Shown piece after piece: positions 16,628 through 24,873 of a stretch of DNA of 64,000 bases. Under the pieces are notes generated by a model, which had not been told where the DNA came from, made no database searches, and was given only the letters and a program-made list of their open reading frames with translations. This DNA comes from Hymenobacter sp. BT18 (GTDB lineage: Bacteria; Bacteroidota; Bacteroidia; Cytophagales; Hymenobacteraceae). How positions within the stretch are numbered: the stretch's first letter is position 1; the number at the start of each line of letters is the position of its first letter. The stretch lies in assembly GCF_012273015.1 (NCBI RefSeq), contig NZ_CP050954.1, forward strand, positions 3,140,001-3,204,000, written 5' to 3'. Position numbers and translations under genes: made by a program.

Positions 16628-17905
16628 ATGGCTTCTCCCGCCCGCTATAGCCGCAGTATCGACTGGGTAACCGTGGGCCTGTATGCGCTGATGGTGCTGC
16701 TGGGCTGGCTGAACGTGTACGCGGCCAGCTACTCGCCCGAGGCCCCGGCTGCCTCCCTGTTCAACTTCGAGTTCAACTACGGCAAACAGCTGGTGTGGAT
16801 TGGCACCTCCGTGGTGCTGATTGTGGTGCTGCTGGTGATTGACTACAAGGCCTACGACACGTTTGCCTTTGTGCTGTATGGGGTGATGATAGCCCTGCTG
16901 ATTGTGACGCCCCTGATTGCGCGGCCCATTGCGGGCTCCCGCTCCTGGCTGGAGCTGGGGCCGGTGCGCCTGCAGCCCGCCGAGTTTGCCAAGTTTATTA
17001 CGGCCCTGGCCGTGTCGCGCTACATGGCGGGCATCAACCTGCGCAACCAGAACTGGCGCGACCAGCTGGTGCTGGCTGGCCTCACGCTGCTGCCGCCGGT
17101 GTTGATTGTGGCGGCCAACGAAACCGGGCAGGCGCTGGTGTTCGGGGCATTTCTGCTGGCCTACTTCCGGGAAGGTATGTCGCCGCTGATTCTGCTGGTG
17201 CTGGCGGCGGCGGCCCTGATTCTCATTCTGGCTTTGTTGGTGCCCAAGCTCTGGCTGGTAGCGGCTTTCACGCTCATTCTGCTCCTGATTTTTGGCTTTA
17301 ATACCCGGGTGCTGCGCCATCACCTGCCGCTCACGCTCAGCGTGTGGGCGGTGGTGATTGGGATGGTGTTCGGGGTGGATTACTTCTTCAACAGCGTGCT
17401 GCACGACTACCAGCGCAAGCGCATCGAGGTGCTCATTAACCCTTCTGCCGACCCGCTGGGGGTGGGCTGGAACGTGACGCAGTCCAAAATTGCCATTGGC
17501 TCGGGCGGCTTTGCGGGTAAGGGCTTTCTGCAGGGCACGCAAACCAAGTTCGACTTTGTGCCCGAGCAAAGCACCGACTTCATTTTCTGCACTGTGGGGG
17601 AGGAGTGGGGCTGGCTGGGTACCATGACGGTGATTGGGCTATTTGTGGCCTTACTGGGGCGCATTGTGTACGTGGCCGAGCGGCAGAAATCGGTGTTTGG
17701 GCGCACTTACGGGTATTGCGTAGCCAGTATCATCTTCTTCCACTTCTGCATCAACATCGGCATGACCATTGGGCTGGCCCCGGTGGTGGGCATCCCGCTG
17801 CCGTTTTTTAGCTACGGGGGCTCCTCGCTCTGGTCGTTTACCACGTTGCTGTTCATCTTGCTGGCCATTGATGCCTACCGCAAGCAGGATTTGGAGCGGT
17901 ATTAG
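16628..17905 (+). CDS. rodA: Rod-shape-determining SEDS glycosyltransferase RodA
   Basis: A 425-residue SEDS-family protein with about ten membrane spans, the peptidoglycan polymerase that works with PBP2. Conserved words include ARPIAGSRSWLELGPVRLQPAEFAK, the periplasmic loop HDYQRKRIEVLINPSADPLGVGWNVTQSKIAIGSGG, FVPEQSTDFIF(C)TVGEEWG, and the C-terminal PLPFFSYGGSS. The long fourth periplasmic loop has the family's invariant residues. It completes the mre/mrd block. Downstream is a 21-bp repeat array and a shared terminator. Confidence 0.95.
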   Translation: MASPARYSRSIDWVTVGLYALMVLLGWLNVYAASYSPEAPAASLFNFEFNYGKQLVWIGTSVVLIVVLLVIDYKAYDTFAFVLYGVMIALLIVTPLIARPIAGSRSWLELGPVRLQPAEFAKFITALAVSRYMAGINLRNQNWRDQLVLAGLTLLPPVLIVAANETGQALVFGAFLLAYFREGMSPLILLVLAAAALILILALLVPKLWLVAAFTLILLLIFGFNTRVLRHHLPLTLSVWAVVIGMVFGVDYFFNSVLHDYQRKRIEVLINPSADPLGVGWNVTQSKIAIGSGGFAGKGFLQGTQTKFDFVPEQSTDFIFCTVGEEWGWLGTMTVIGLFVALLGRIVYVAERQKSVFGRTYGYCVASIIFFHFCINIGMTIGLAPVVGIPLPFFSYGGSSLWSFTTLLFILLAIDAYRKQDLERY

Positions 17906-17971
17906 AGCCGGCTAGTTTTCTTGCTACAACGCCCCACCGGCCCAAGAGGTAACGAAGCAGCCAGGAAAAAC

Positions 17972-18222
17972 CCGCGTCCGTACCCGGAATCGTTGAAACA
18001 TGACCCGGAATGACCGTGTCTGAGGCCGGAACGATTGGAACATGACTTGGAACGCTTCGAACATAGGCCGAAACGCCTGACGCTACACCCGGTACGCCTG
18101 AACATGACCCGGAACGATTGAAACATAGGCCGGAACGCCTGGAACATGGCCCGGAACAATCGATGCTGTAGCCGGAGCGCTTCGAACATCAGCCGAAACG
18201 CTTGAAACCACAGACTGGACTT
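17972..18222. repeat. Tandem array of twelve degenerate 21-bp units
   Basis: Read on the minus strand, the units follow GCGTTCCGG, three variable bases, ATGTT, one variable base, CAA. Eleven units are 21 bases and one (fifth full unit from the 18201 end) is 20 bases, giving 251 bases in total. The best-conserved units lie at 18181-18201, near 18119-18138 and near 18056-18076. The one-base deletion breaks the heptad reading frame (MFQAFRP-like) that the minus strand would otherwise encode, which points to conservation as DNA rather than protein. Confidence 0.85.
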
Positions 18223-18296
18223 TTGGAATTCAAGCGCCGAATTTTGTGTAAAAAATATTCCGAACAGAGTTAATAGCCCTTTTTCGATGGGCACAA

Positions 18297-18329
18297 AAAA
18301 GGGCCGCAGACGTAGTCTGCGGCCCTTTT
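18297..18329. terminator. Bidirectional terminator between rodA and the glucanase gene
   Basis: AAAAGGGCCGCAGAC (18297-18311) and GTCTGCGGCCCTTTT (18315-18329) form a perfect 15-bp stem with a 3-base loop, with A and T runs on either side, so it can act on both strands. Confidence 0.9.
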
Positions 18330-18350
18330 GCCTGTGGGTACTGGCCCCGT

Positions 18351-21300
18351 TTACTGCTTGATGAACTTCTGTACCTCGGTGCCTTGGCTGCTCCGAATGG
18401 TGAGGAAGTACACGCCACGGTTCAGGGAACTGATGTTCAGGTCAGAAACTAGCTGGCGCCCGCCTACCTGTTGCTTCAGCACCACGCGGCCCAGACCATC
18501 GGTAACCGTCAGCGTTTCGGCGGCTACGAGGGTTTCTACCCGCAGCTGGCTGCTGGCCGGGTTGGGGTAGAGCTTGGCCGAAGACACGCTGCTGGCATTG
18601 TGGTTGGCCAGGGCAGTGCCAGTGCGGGCCTGCATGGAGCAGGCCGTGCCCACGGTGTAGGAGAAGGGCGTGGCGGCGTTGTTACGCTCGGGCCCGCCGG
18701 CACCCACTTGGTAGGTGAAGTAGAGGTTGACGAGCGTGCCATTGGCCACGGGCAGCGTGTAGGTGAAGTCTCCGGCCGCGTTCTTAGTCATGGTGTAGCC
18801 GGGGTAGGCCCCACTCGTGCCCTGGCGCAGGTAGAGGATGGCCAGGTTGCCGCCAGCCGTAGCCCCCAGCGGGTGGAAGGTGATGGTCACGTTGCCCCCG
18901 CTGCTCACAGCCCCGTAGCTGAAGTCCGAGGTCACGGCGCAGTAGCTGCCCGTAGAGGCGTTGCTCACCGTCACACTCACGGCCGAGGAGGTCGTTACTG
19001 CTCCGCCATTATCAGTGGCACGGGCTGTGAGGGAGTAGGTACCGGCGGCCACGCCAGTCCAAGTGTAGGAATACGGTGCACTCGTGTCGGTCCCGAGCAG
19101 CGTGGTGCCGTTGTAGAACGCCACGGAGCTAACCGTGCCGTTGGCATCAGCCGCGTTGGCGTTGATGGTGATGCTAGCTGGAGCGGTGAAGGTCGCGCCA
19201 GCAGCAGGCGAGGTCAGGCTGACCGTGGGCGGCGTGTTCGTGGTCACGGCCGCGAAGCTCAGCCAGTTTACGTTCACACCCCCGGCGGCCGCGTAAACCC
19301 GCAACGTCTGCGCTCCGGCCGGCAAACTCACCGTCGCCGTCTGCGTCTGCCAGCTCTGCCAGCCGCCCGTGGCGCCCACGTTCACCGAGCCCAGCACCGA
19401 GCCGGCGCTGTTGCGCAGCTGCAGGGTAGCGCCACCAGGCTGGCTAGCCACGCGGAAGCCCACGGTGTAGGAACCGGCCGAGGTCACGTTCACGGCGTAG
19501 TCCATCCAGTCCCCGGTTTCGATGTAGCCCACGTTCAGGCCCCCACCCGTGTCGGTGGTGGCTTCGGTCTGGATACCGAGCATAGCCGCGTAGCTTTCGG
19601 CCTCAATCGTGCCGGGAATGGTCTGCCCGCTCTGAGCGTTGCTGACCGTGACGCTCACGGCCGAGGCGGTGGTTACGGCTCCTGCGTTGTCCGTTGCGCG
19701 GGCGGTAATTGAGTAGGTGCCAGCGGCCACGCCGGTCCAGGTGTAGGAGTAGGGCGCAGAGGTATCCGTGCCGAGCAGGGTCGTGCCTTGGTAGAAGGCT
19801 ACCGAACTCACGGTGCCGTTGGCATCGGCGGCGTTGGCGTTGATGGTGATGCTGGCCGGGGCCGTGAACGTGGCGCCAGCGGCGGGCGAAGTCAAACTCA
19901 CGGTGGGTGGGGTGTTCGTCGTCACGGCGGTAAAGCTGAGCCAGTTCACATTCGTGCCCGTGGAGGCGGAGGCGTAGAGGCGCAGGGTCTGCACCCCGGC
20001 TGGTAAGGTTACGTTGGTGCTGATGGTCTGCCAGCTCTGCCAGCCGCCCGTGTTGCCCACGTTGATGGAGCCCAGCACCGTACCACCACTATTGCGCAGC
20101 TGCAGGGTGGCCCCGCCGTTGGCCGAAGCCACGCGGAAGCCCACTGTGTACTGGCCGGCTGAGGCCACGTTCACGGAGTAGTCGAGCCAGTCGCCGGTTT
20201 CGTACCAGTCCACGTTCTGGCCGCCGCCCGTGTCGGTCGTGGCTTCCTTGTCCGTGCCCTGCTGGGCCGTGTAGCTCTCGGCTTCAATCGTACCGGGAAT
20301 GGCCTGCGCCGTGGGCGCTGCTGGCACTGTCACGCTGACGGCCGAGGAAGTTGTTACCGCCCCCGCGTTATCCGTGGCTTTAGCTGTGAGAGAATATGTA
20401 CCTGCGCCTACCCCCGTCCAGGTATAGGAATAAGGGCTAGCCGTATCCGTGTTCAATAACGTGGTGCCGTTATAGAACTCCACTTTGCTAATGGTGCCAT
20501 CTGAGTCGGCGGCATTGGCGCTGATGGTGATGGAGGCAGGAGCCGTGAAGCTGGCGCCGTTAGCGGGCGAAGTCAGACTTACCGTGGGCGCTGCGTTGGT
20601 GGGCGTGGTGCCGGCTGATAGGCTACGCAGGTTGTCGATGTAGTACACCGAGCCGTTGGTAGAGTTGGGTGAGAACAGAATCACTACGTTGTCAATGTCC
20701 GCGTCGGCGGTGCCGGCATCGGGCGAGTTGGCGTAGGAGAAGGTGAGCGTGTGCCAGGCGTTGGTTTGCTTGATAACGGCCTGGTAGATGCTGTGCCGGC
20801 CCGAAGGATAGTTGCTGGGCGTGGAGGCCGCGCTGCTTTCCAGCTGCCACGATACCACGGTGCCCACCGGGGCCGACGTGTACACATCCATGGCAAACAC
20901 TTTCTGGCCCGAAACGTAGGCGCTGCCGTCCTTAATCTGGGTGCTGGTCAGGGTGAGGGCGTCGTACTGCGAAGCAGTGTTGCGGGTGTACTGACCCACT
21001 TTCGCCGAGGTGTTGATGCCCGACGCCGAGGGATTCGTAGCAGCCGCTACGTACGTGCCGTTGGCGCTGCGCAAGGGCAGGTTCCGGATGGCGTCGTAGT
21101 TCTCGAAGGTAGTAGCGGCCGAATAGGTAGGCGTGGCTTTCTTGGCAATGCGAATGTTGTCGATGTAGAACGTTTCGCCCGTGAAGAAGCCGCTGTTGAA
21201 CAGCACGGCCAGCTGGTCGACGGCCACGTTGGCCGTGCCCGCGTCGGGCGCGTTGTTAAACGCGAAGGTGAGCGTCTCCCACTGGTTCTGCTTGGTGGTA

Positions 21301-23303
21301 TTGGCCAGGTAGGTGCTGTTGCGGCCGGCCGGGAACGAGTTCAGCGGAGCCGCCAACGCCTTGTTTTGCAGGGTGATGTTGATGGGCGTACCCACTGGAG
21401 CCGAGGTATACACATCTACCTGCAGCTGGTAGGTCTGGTTCTTAAACAGACCGGCGTCTTCAATGACCGTGCCGGGGGAGCCGGCATCCAGGAACAGCAC
21501 GTCGTACTGCTGGGTGGAGTTGCGCACGTACTTGGCTACGTTGGCGGAGGTATTCACGCCGGCTGCGCCGGGGTTGGCCGTGGGGGCGGTGTACACGCCG
21601 TTGGTGCCCGCTGCGTTGAAGGTCAGCTTGCTGGTGCCATCGTAATTCAGCAACACCTCCGTCGAAACCACGGGGGCTTCGGGCTGCTTCTTAATCAGCA
21701 GGTTATCGAGGTAGAATGTGGAGCCGGAGTTGGTAGCTGGCTGGAACAGGAAAGCCACATTGTTGATGGAGAAGATGCTGGTATTGGCATCGAGGCTCTT
21801 TTCAAACTCGAATTCCAGCGTTTCCCAGGCGTTCTGGCGCGTGGTGAAGGCTCGGTAGGCGCTGTGTCGGCCCGAGGGGAAGTTAGTGGCCGTGGTTACC
21901 TGGCTGTTTTCAAACTGCATGGTGACCTTGCTGCCCGCCGGAGCCGTGGAGTATACATCAATGAACACCTTGCGGCGTCCCGAAATAAAGTCGTTGGCGT
22001 TGCTGATGCCTAGGTTGCGCACGTACATCACGTCGTACTGCTCACTGGAATTGCGCACGTACTTGCCTACCGTCGGGGAGGTATTGATGACTGCCGAAGG
22101 GTTGGCTACGGCCTGCGTGAGCGTACCGGTTACAGTTCCATAGGTAATGACGCGGTTGGCTTCATAGTCCTCATACACGCGGTCCAGCTGCAGCGCGGAC
22201 GTCACGGTAATGGCTTTGGTATAAGTAGCCGTAGTGCAGCCGCTCACGGCCACGGAGGCTGTTACGTTGCCGCTCACAGCCCCGCTGGCGAAGTTCACCT
22301 GAATGGCGTTGGTGCCCTGCCCACTGGTGATGGTAGCCCCGCTGGGCACCGACCACGTGTAGGTGCCACCGGTAATGGCGTCCATGCGGTAGGTTTTGTT
22401 CTGGTCGCCCTGGTGCACCTGGTCTGCCCCGAACACCGCGTAGTTGTAGGTGCCTTTGTATACCCGTACATAGTCGACTTGCGTGTTTACGGGAAAGTCG
22501 GCAGGGATGGGTTCCTGGAAGCCGGTGTAGGCCGTGCCGGGGCCACCCACGGCTGTGTTCAGAATGATGTAGAAGTTGCCATCGTTGAAGGGCCAGCCGC
22601 CCCCGAACGTGGTTTTGGGCGTGGCCGTGTGAAACAGGTTGCCATCTACAAACCACTTAATCTGATCGGGGCCCCATTCCACGGCGTACACGTGGAAATC
22701 CAGCGACAAGTCAATGGACGAAATGTAGTCGCGCCCAGTGAAGTGCCAGCCGCCCGCGTCGTAGTGAATGGTGCCGCCCACCGACTTGGGGTTCTTGTGC
22801 TTGGCCTCCATGATGTCGATTTCGCCAGTGAAGGGCCAGTTGCCGGGGTCAGCCAGCATCCAGAATGCGGGCCAGGCCCCTTGGGCGGAGGGCAGCTTCA
22901 TGCGCGCCTCAATGCGGCCATATTTAAACGTCTGCAGCCCGCCCGTAGCGGGCACTTTCGACTGTAGCTTGGCAGAGGTGTAGTTGTAGGTGCGCCCGCC
23001 TTCCACGGAGTTTTCGTAGCGCGTGGCAATGTTAAGCACGCCACCCGAAACAGTGGCGTTGGCCGGGCGGTACACCTGCAGCTCGGCATTACCGAAGTTA
23101 CAGTTGCCCACGTTGCAGCCGTCGCCGTTGTACACCTGCCACTTATCAAAGTTGCCGGGGGTGTCGAACTCGTCCTGCCAGACAATCTGATTGCACTGCG
23201 CCTGGGCAGCGGTAGGCTGAAGCAGCCAGCTAAATCCGGCGGCCAAAGCCAGGCCGGCCCAGCGCCCGAGCCTGCGGCCCGAGGGGGTAGAGGTTGTGTT
23301 CAT
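18351..23303 (-). CDS. Secreted multimodular GH16 beta-glucanase with T9SS sorting domain
   Basis: A 1650-residue exported glycoside hydrolase. Order: signal peptide (1-36, ending AQAQ); GH16 catalytic domain (about 37-295) with GEIDIMEA giving nucleophile E161, D163 and acid/base E166; a PKD-like stretch (about 300-370); three homologous beta-sandwich modules of about 180 residues (near 371, 543 and 727) of no class I recognise; three Ig-like Big_7-type modules (near 902, 1127 and 1355) alternating with two CBM6-like modules (near 1002 and 1227); a C-terminal beta-sandwich (near 1452) that may bind beta-1,3-glucan; and a type A T9SS sorting domain (from about 1575, LYPNPASSQL to VQKFIKQ). 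GH16 members of this shape usually cut laminarin-like beta-1,3-glucans. The start is set at the ATG before NTTSTPSGRR; the longer frame lacks a signal peptide. Confidence 0.92.
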   Translation of the reverse strand: MNTTSTPSGRRLGRWAGLALAAGFSWLLQPTAAQAQCNQIVWQDEFDTPGNFDKWQVYNGDGCNVGNCNFGNAELQVYRPANATVSGGVLNIATRYENSVEGGRTYNYTSAKLQSKVPATGGLQTFKYGRIEARMKLPSAQGAWPAFWMLADPGNWPFTGEIDIMEAKHKNPKSVGGTIHYDAGGWHFTGRDYISSIDLSLDFHVYAVEWGPDQIKWFVDGNLFHTATPKTTFGGGWPFNDGNFYIILNTAVGGPGTAYTGFQEPIPADFPVNTQVDYVRVYKGTYNYAVFGADQVHQGDQNKTYRMDAITGGTYTWSVPSGATITSGQGTNAIQVNFASGAVSGNVTASVAVSGCTTATYTKAITVTSALQLDRVYEDYEANRVITYGTVTGTLTQAVANPSAVINTSPTVGKYVRNSSEQYDVMYVRNLGISNANDFISGRRKVFIDVYSTAPAGSKVTMQFENSQVTTATNFPSGRHSAYRAFTTRQNAWETLEFEFEKSLDANTSIFSINNVAFLFQPATNSGSTFYLDNLLIKKQPEAPVVSTEVLLNYDGTSKLTFNAAGTNGVYTAPTANPGAAGVNTSANVAKYVRNSTQQYDVLFLDAGSPGTVIEDAGLFKNQTYQLQVDVYTSAPVGTPINITLQNKALAAPLNSFPAGRNSTYLANTTKQNQWETLTFAFNNAPDAGTANVAVDQLAVLFNSGFFTGETFYIDNIRIAKKATPTYSAATTFENYDAIRNLPLRSANGTYVAAATNPSASGINTSAKVGQYTRNTASQYDALTLTSTQIKDGSAYVSGQKVFAMDVYTSAPVGTVVSWQLESSAASTPSNYPSGRHSIYQAVIKQTNAWHTLTFSYANSPDAGTADADIDNVVILFSPNSTNGSVYYIDNLRSLSAGTTPTNAAPTVSLTSPANGASFTAPASITISANAADSDGTISKVEFYNGTTLLNTDTASPYSYTWTGVGAGTYSLTAKATDNAGAVTTSSAVSVTVPAAPTAQAIPGTIEAESYTAQQGTDKEATTDTGGGQNVDWYETGDWLDYSVNVASAGQYTVGFRVASANGGATLQLRNSGGTVLGSINVGNTGGWQSWQTISTNVTLPAGVQTLRLYASASTGTNVNWLSFTAVTTNTPPTVSLTSPAAGATFTAPASITINANAADANGTVSSVAFYQGTTLLGTDTSAPYSYTWTGVAAGTYSITARATDNAGAVTTASAVSVTVSNAQSGQTIPGTIEAESYAAMLGIQTEATTDTGGGLNVGYIETGDWMDYAVNVTSAGSYTVGFRVASQPGGATLQLRNSAGSVLGSVNVGATGGWQSWQTQTATVSLPAGAQTLRVYAAAGGVNVNWLSFAAVTTNTPPTVSLTSPAAGATFTAPASITINANAADANGTVSSVAFYNGTTLLGTDTSAPYSYTWTGVAAGTYSLTARATDNGGAVTTSSAVSVTVSNASTGSYCAVTSDFSYGAVSSGGNVTITFHPLGATAGGNLAILYLRQGTSGAYPGYTMTKNAAGDFTYTLPVANGTLVNLYFTYQVGAGGPERNNAATPFSYTVGTACSMQARTGTALANHNASSVSSAKLYPNPASSQLRVETLVAAETLTVTDGLGRVVLKQQVGGRQLVSDLNISSLNRGVYFLTIRSSQGTEVQKFIKQ

Positions 23304-23398
23304 TATGGTGGGATTATGGTAGAGGGGCAGCGCGGCACCCTCAAGACCTCGGGCAAACAGGAAGCGTGGCCGCAACCTGGCGGCTCAGACCTGAGTTA

Positions 23399-23421
23399 GC
23401 TGGTTAAACCAGCCAAAAGTA
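23399..23421 (-). promoter_or_regulatory. Promoter with overlapping palindromic operator for the glucanase gene
   Basis: On the minus strand TACTTTTG (23421-23414) is an exact TAnnTTTG box. Directly downstream, at the expected transcription start, is GCTGGTT-A-AACCAGC (23413-23399), a 7-bp inverted repeat around one base. The placement is that of a repressor operator. The leader to the ATG is about 100 bases. Confidence 0.6.
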
Positions 23422-23684
23422 GGTGCCCGATACTTGGAGGGGTACCAAATATACCGGCATTATTTCTTGGAAAGCAACTACTAAAACGCGCTTAAGTACC
23501 GTAAAAAGCCCGTTTTTTAGTTAAGTCGCACGTGACTTATACGCTTACTGCGCAAGCCGGAGGTGGACCCGTTTGGGCATTAGTAATGCAGTAGCAGCTA
23601 ACAGGGGTGAGGCAGCGCAGGTAAAAAACAATGTAAAAAGTGGGCAGTAGCCCAAATTTTATTCAGCTTGGAATCAGATAGGGC

Positions 23685-23729
23685 AAAAAAATATCAGGCA
23701 GGTCCGGCTCAGCGCCAAACTGCCTGATA
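23685..23729 (-). terminator. Terminator of the downstream membrane-protein gene
   Basis: TATCAGGCAG (23692-23701) and CTGCCTGATA (23720-23729) are perfect complements. On the minus strand the stem is followed by a run of seven T. It lies 91 bases after the stop of the 23820-24860 gene. The rest of 23422-23819 is AT-richer, with a small GGGC-AGTA-GCCC hairpin near 23642, and no gene is seen in it. Confidence 0.8.
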
Positions 23730-23819
23730 ATTAGGGACGAGGCTCCCCGTAACGGCAGGGAGCTAGAAGGCTGGTAATCGTGTTTCCTGGCTCTGTCGGC
23801 GCACAACTCGGCAAGTGGT

Positions 23820-24860
23820 TCACGACGGCAGCCGGCTGGGCAGGCTACGTTGTACTTTCGTGATGACCAGCGCCAGGGCTACCGTAAAGGCGGGGGCTGC
23901 CAAATAAGCCATGCGGGCCAACTCTCCGGAAAGCAGCATGTGCGCCCCTACTACGGCGCCCAGGGCCACACCTGCCCACCCCAGCGGCCGGGCCCAGCTG
24001 CGGACGGGAACCAGCAGCAAAGCCAACGTCGCAAACCCGAACACACTGAACAACTCACCCGCGCCTTTCACCGAAAACAGCCGTTGAAGCGAATAAACAA
24101 CGTTTTCGAAGTGGTTGAGCGCGTTGTTAACGCTTGCACTGGCGGGCGTACCCGCTTGCGCGTCAATCCAGTGCCGGATGCCGAACGTGAGGGCCCCGGC
24201 TACCGCCAGCCAGGCTACCTGTACCGGCCAGCGCCCCGCGCCCCGCGCGAAGATCAGCAGCCACGGCACCAGAAACACAAACGACTCTTTGGCCAGCGGC
24301 CCCAGCAGAATGCACGCTGCCAAAGCCATCCGAGAACGGCTTACCGCCGCGTAATAGCCCAGCGCAAAGACCAATAAATACAGGCTGTCAACCATGGGCA
24401 GGCCGGCAATGTATACGGCCCAACGACTGCTGAGCACCAGCGCCATAGCCAGCGCAGCCGCTTCCCGGGTAGCGCCGTAGCAGCGGCTGCTTCGGTACCA
24501 CAAAAGCCCGGCTGCTCCCAGTACAAGCGTATTTACTACATAAAACGCCAGCCGCAATGGCCACTCCGAGGCTGCGCGCTGGGGCCAGATACGCGCGTAC
24601 ACTTTCTCCAGGGGCCAAGCCATAGCAGCGGCTGCCGCGGGCACCAGCACCCGGTAGCGGCGTGTGATGCTCACGCCCCGAAACTCACCCCGCGCCACGC
24701 TTAGGTAGCTGCGCGTGTCGGGGGAGTGGGAGAAGTCGTAGTGGACGTACATGGTATAGGCCGGTCCGGCCAGCACACCCAGGGCCAGCCCATACACCAG
24801 CAGCAGGCGCTGCCAGTGCCGCCGCAAGAGGCGGGGCCAGGTTGGGGCCGCAGTTTCCAT
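23820..24860 (-). CDS. Polytopic membrane protein, GT-C-like
   Basis: A 346-residue protein with about nine or ten hydrophobic segments. Near the N-terminus, after the first span, the loop DFSHSPDTRSYLSVARGEF followed by RRYRVLVPAAAA resembles a motif (SPD..SYL, R.YR.L.P) seen in uncharacterised GT-C-like membrane proteins that may handle lipid-linked sugars. The segment GPLAKESFVFLVPWLL resembles the KE motif of the same group. The ATG at 24860 is preferred to a TTG at 24893 because the latter overlaps the upstream gene by 20 bases. It follows a conserved hypothetical gene by 13 bases, so the two are probably co-transcribed. The function is not known. Confidence 0.65.
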   Translation of the reverse strand: METAAPTWPRLLRRHWQRLLLVYGLALGVLAGPAYTMYVHYDFSHSPDTRSYLSVARGEFRGVSITRRYRVLVPAAAAAMAWPLEKVYARIWPQRAASEWPLRLAFYVVNTLVLGAAGLLWYRSSRCYGATREAAALAMALVLSSRWAVYIAGLPMVDSLYLLVFALGYYAAVSRSRMALAACILLGPLAKESFVFLVPWLLIFARGAGRWPVQVAWLAVAGALTFGIRHWIDAQAGTPASASVNNALNHFENVVYSLQRLFSVKGAGELFSVFGFATLALLLVPVRSWARPLGWAGVALGAVVGAHMLLSGELARMAYLAAPAFTVALALVITKVQRSLPSRLPS

Positions 24861-24873
24861 CGGGCCCGGGTGC

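Noticed and set aside
17972..18222. CRISPR array
   Set aside because: Units are contiguous 21-mers without spacers and no cas genes are present.
17902..18294. Minus-strand frame of 130 codons over the 21-bp array, with heptads like MFQAFRL
   Set aside because: The repeat period explains the heptads, a one-base deletion breaks them midway, and the remainder is low-complexity without a family match.
18471..19712. Long plus-strand open frame of 413 codons opposite the glucanase gene
   Set aside because: It is an antisense shadow of a repetitive high-GC coding region; composition is Gly/Arg/Val-rich with no recognisable domain, and the minus-strand product is unambiguous.
20751..22013. Plus-strand open frame of 420 codons opposite the glucanase modules
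   Set aside because: Shadow frame of the minus-strand repeated modules; its own repeats mirror those of the real gene.
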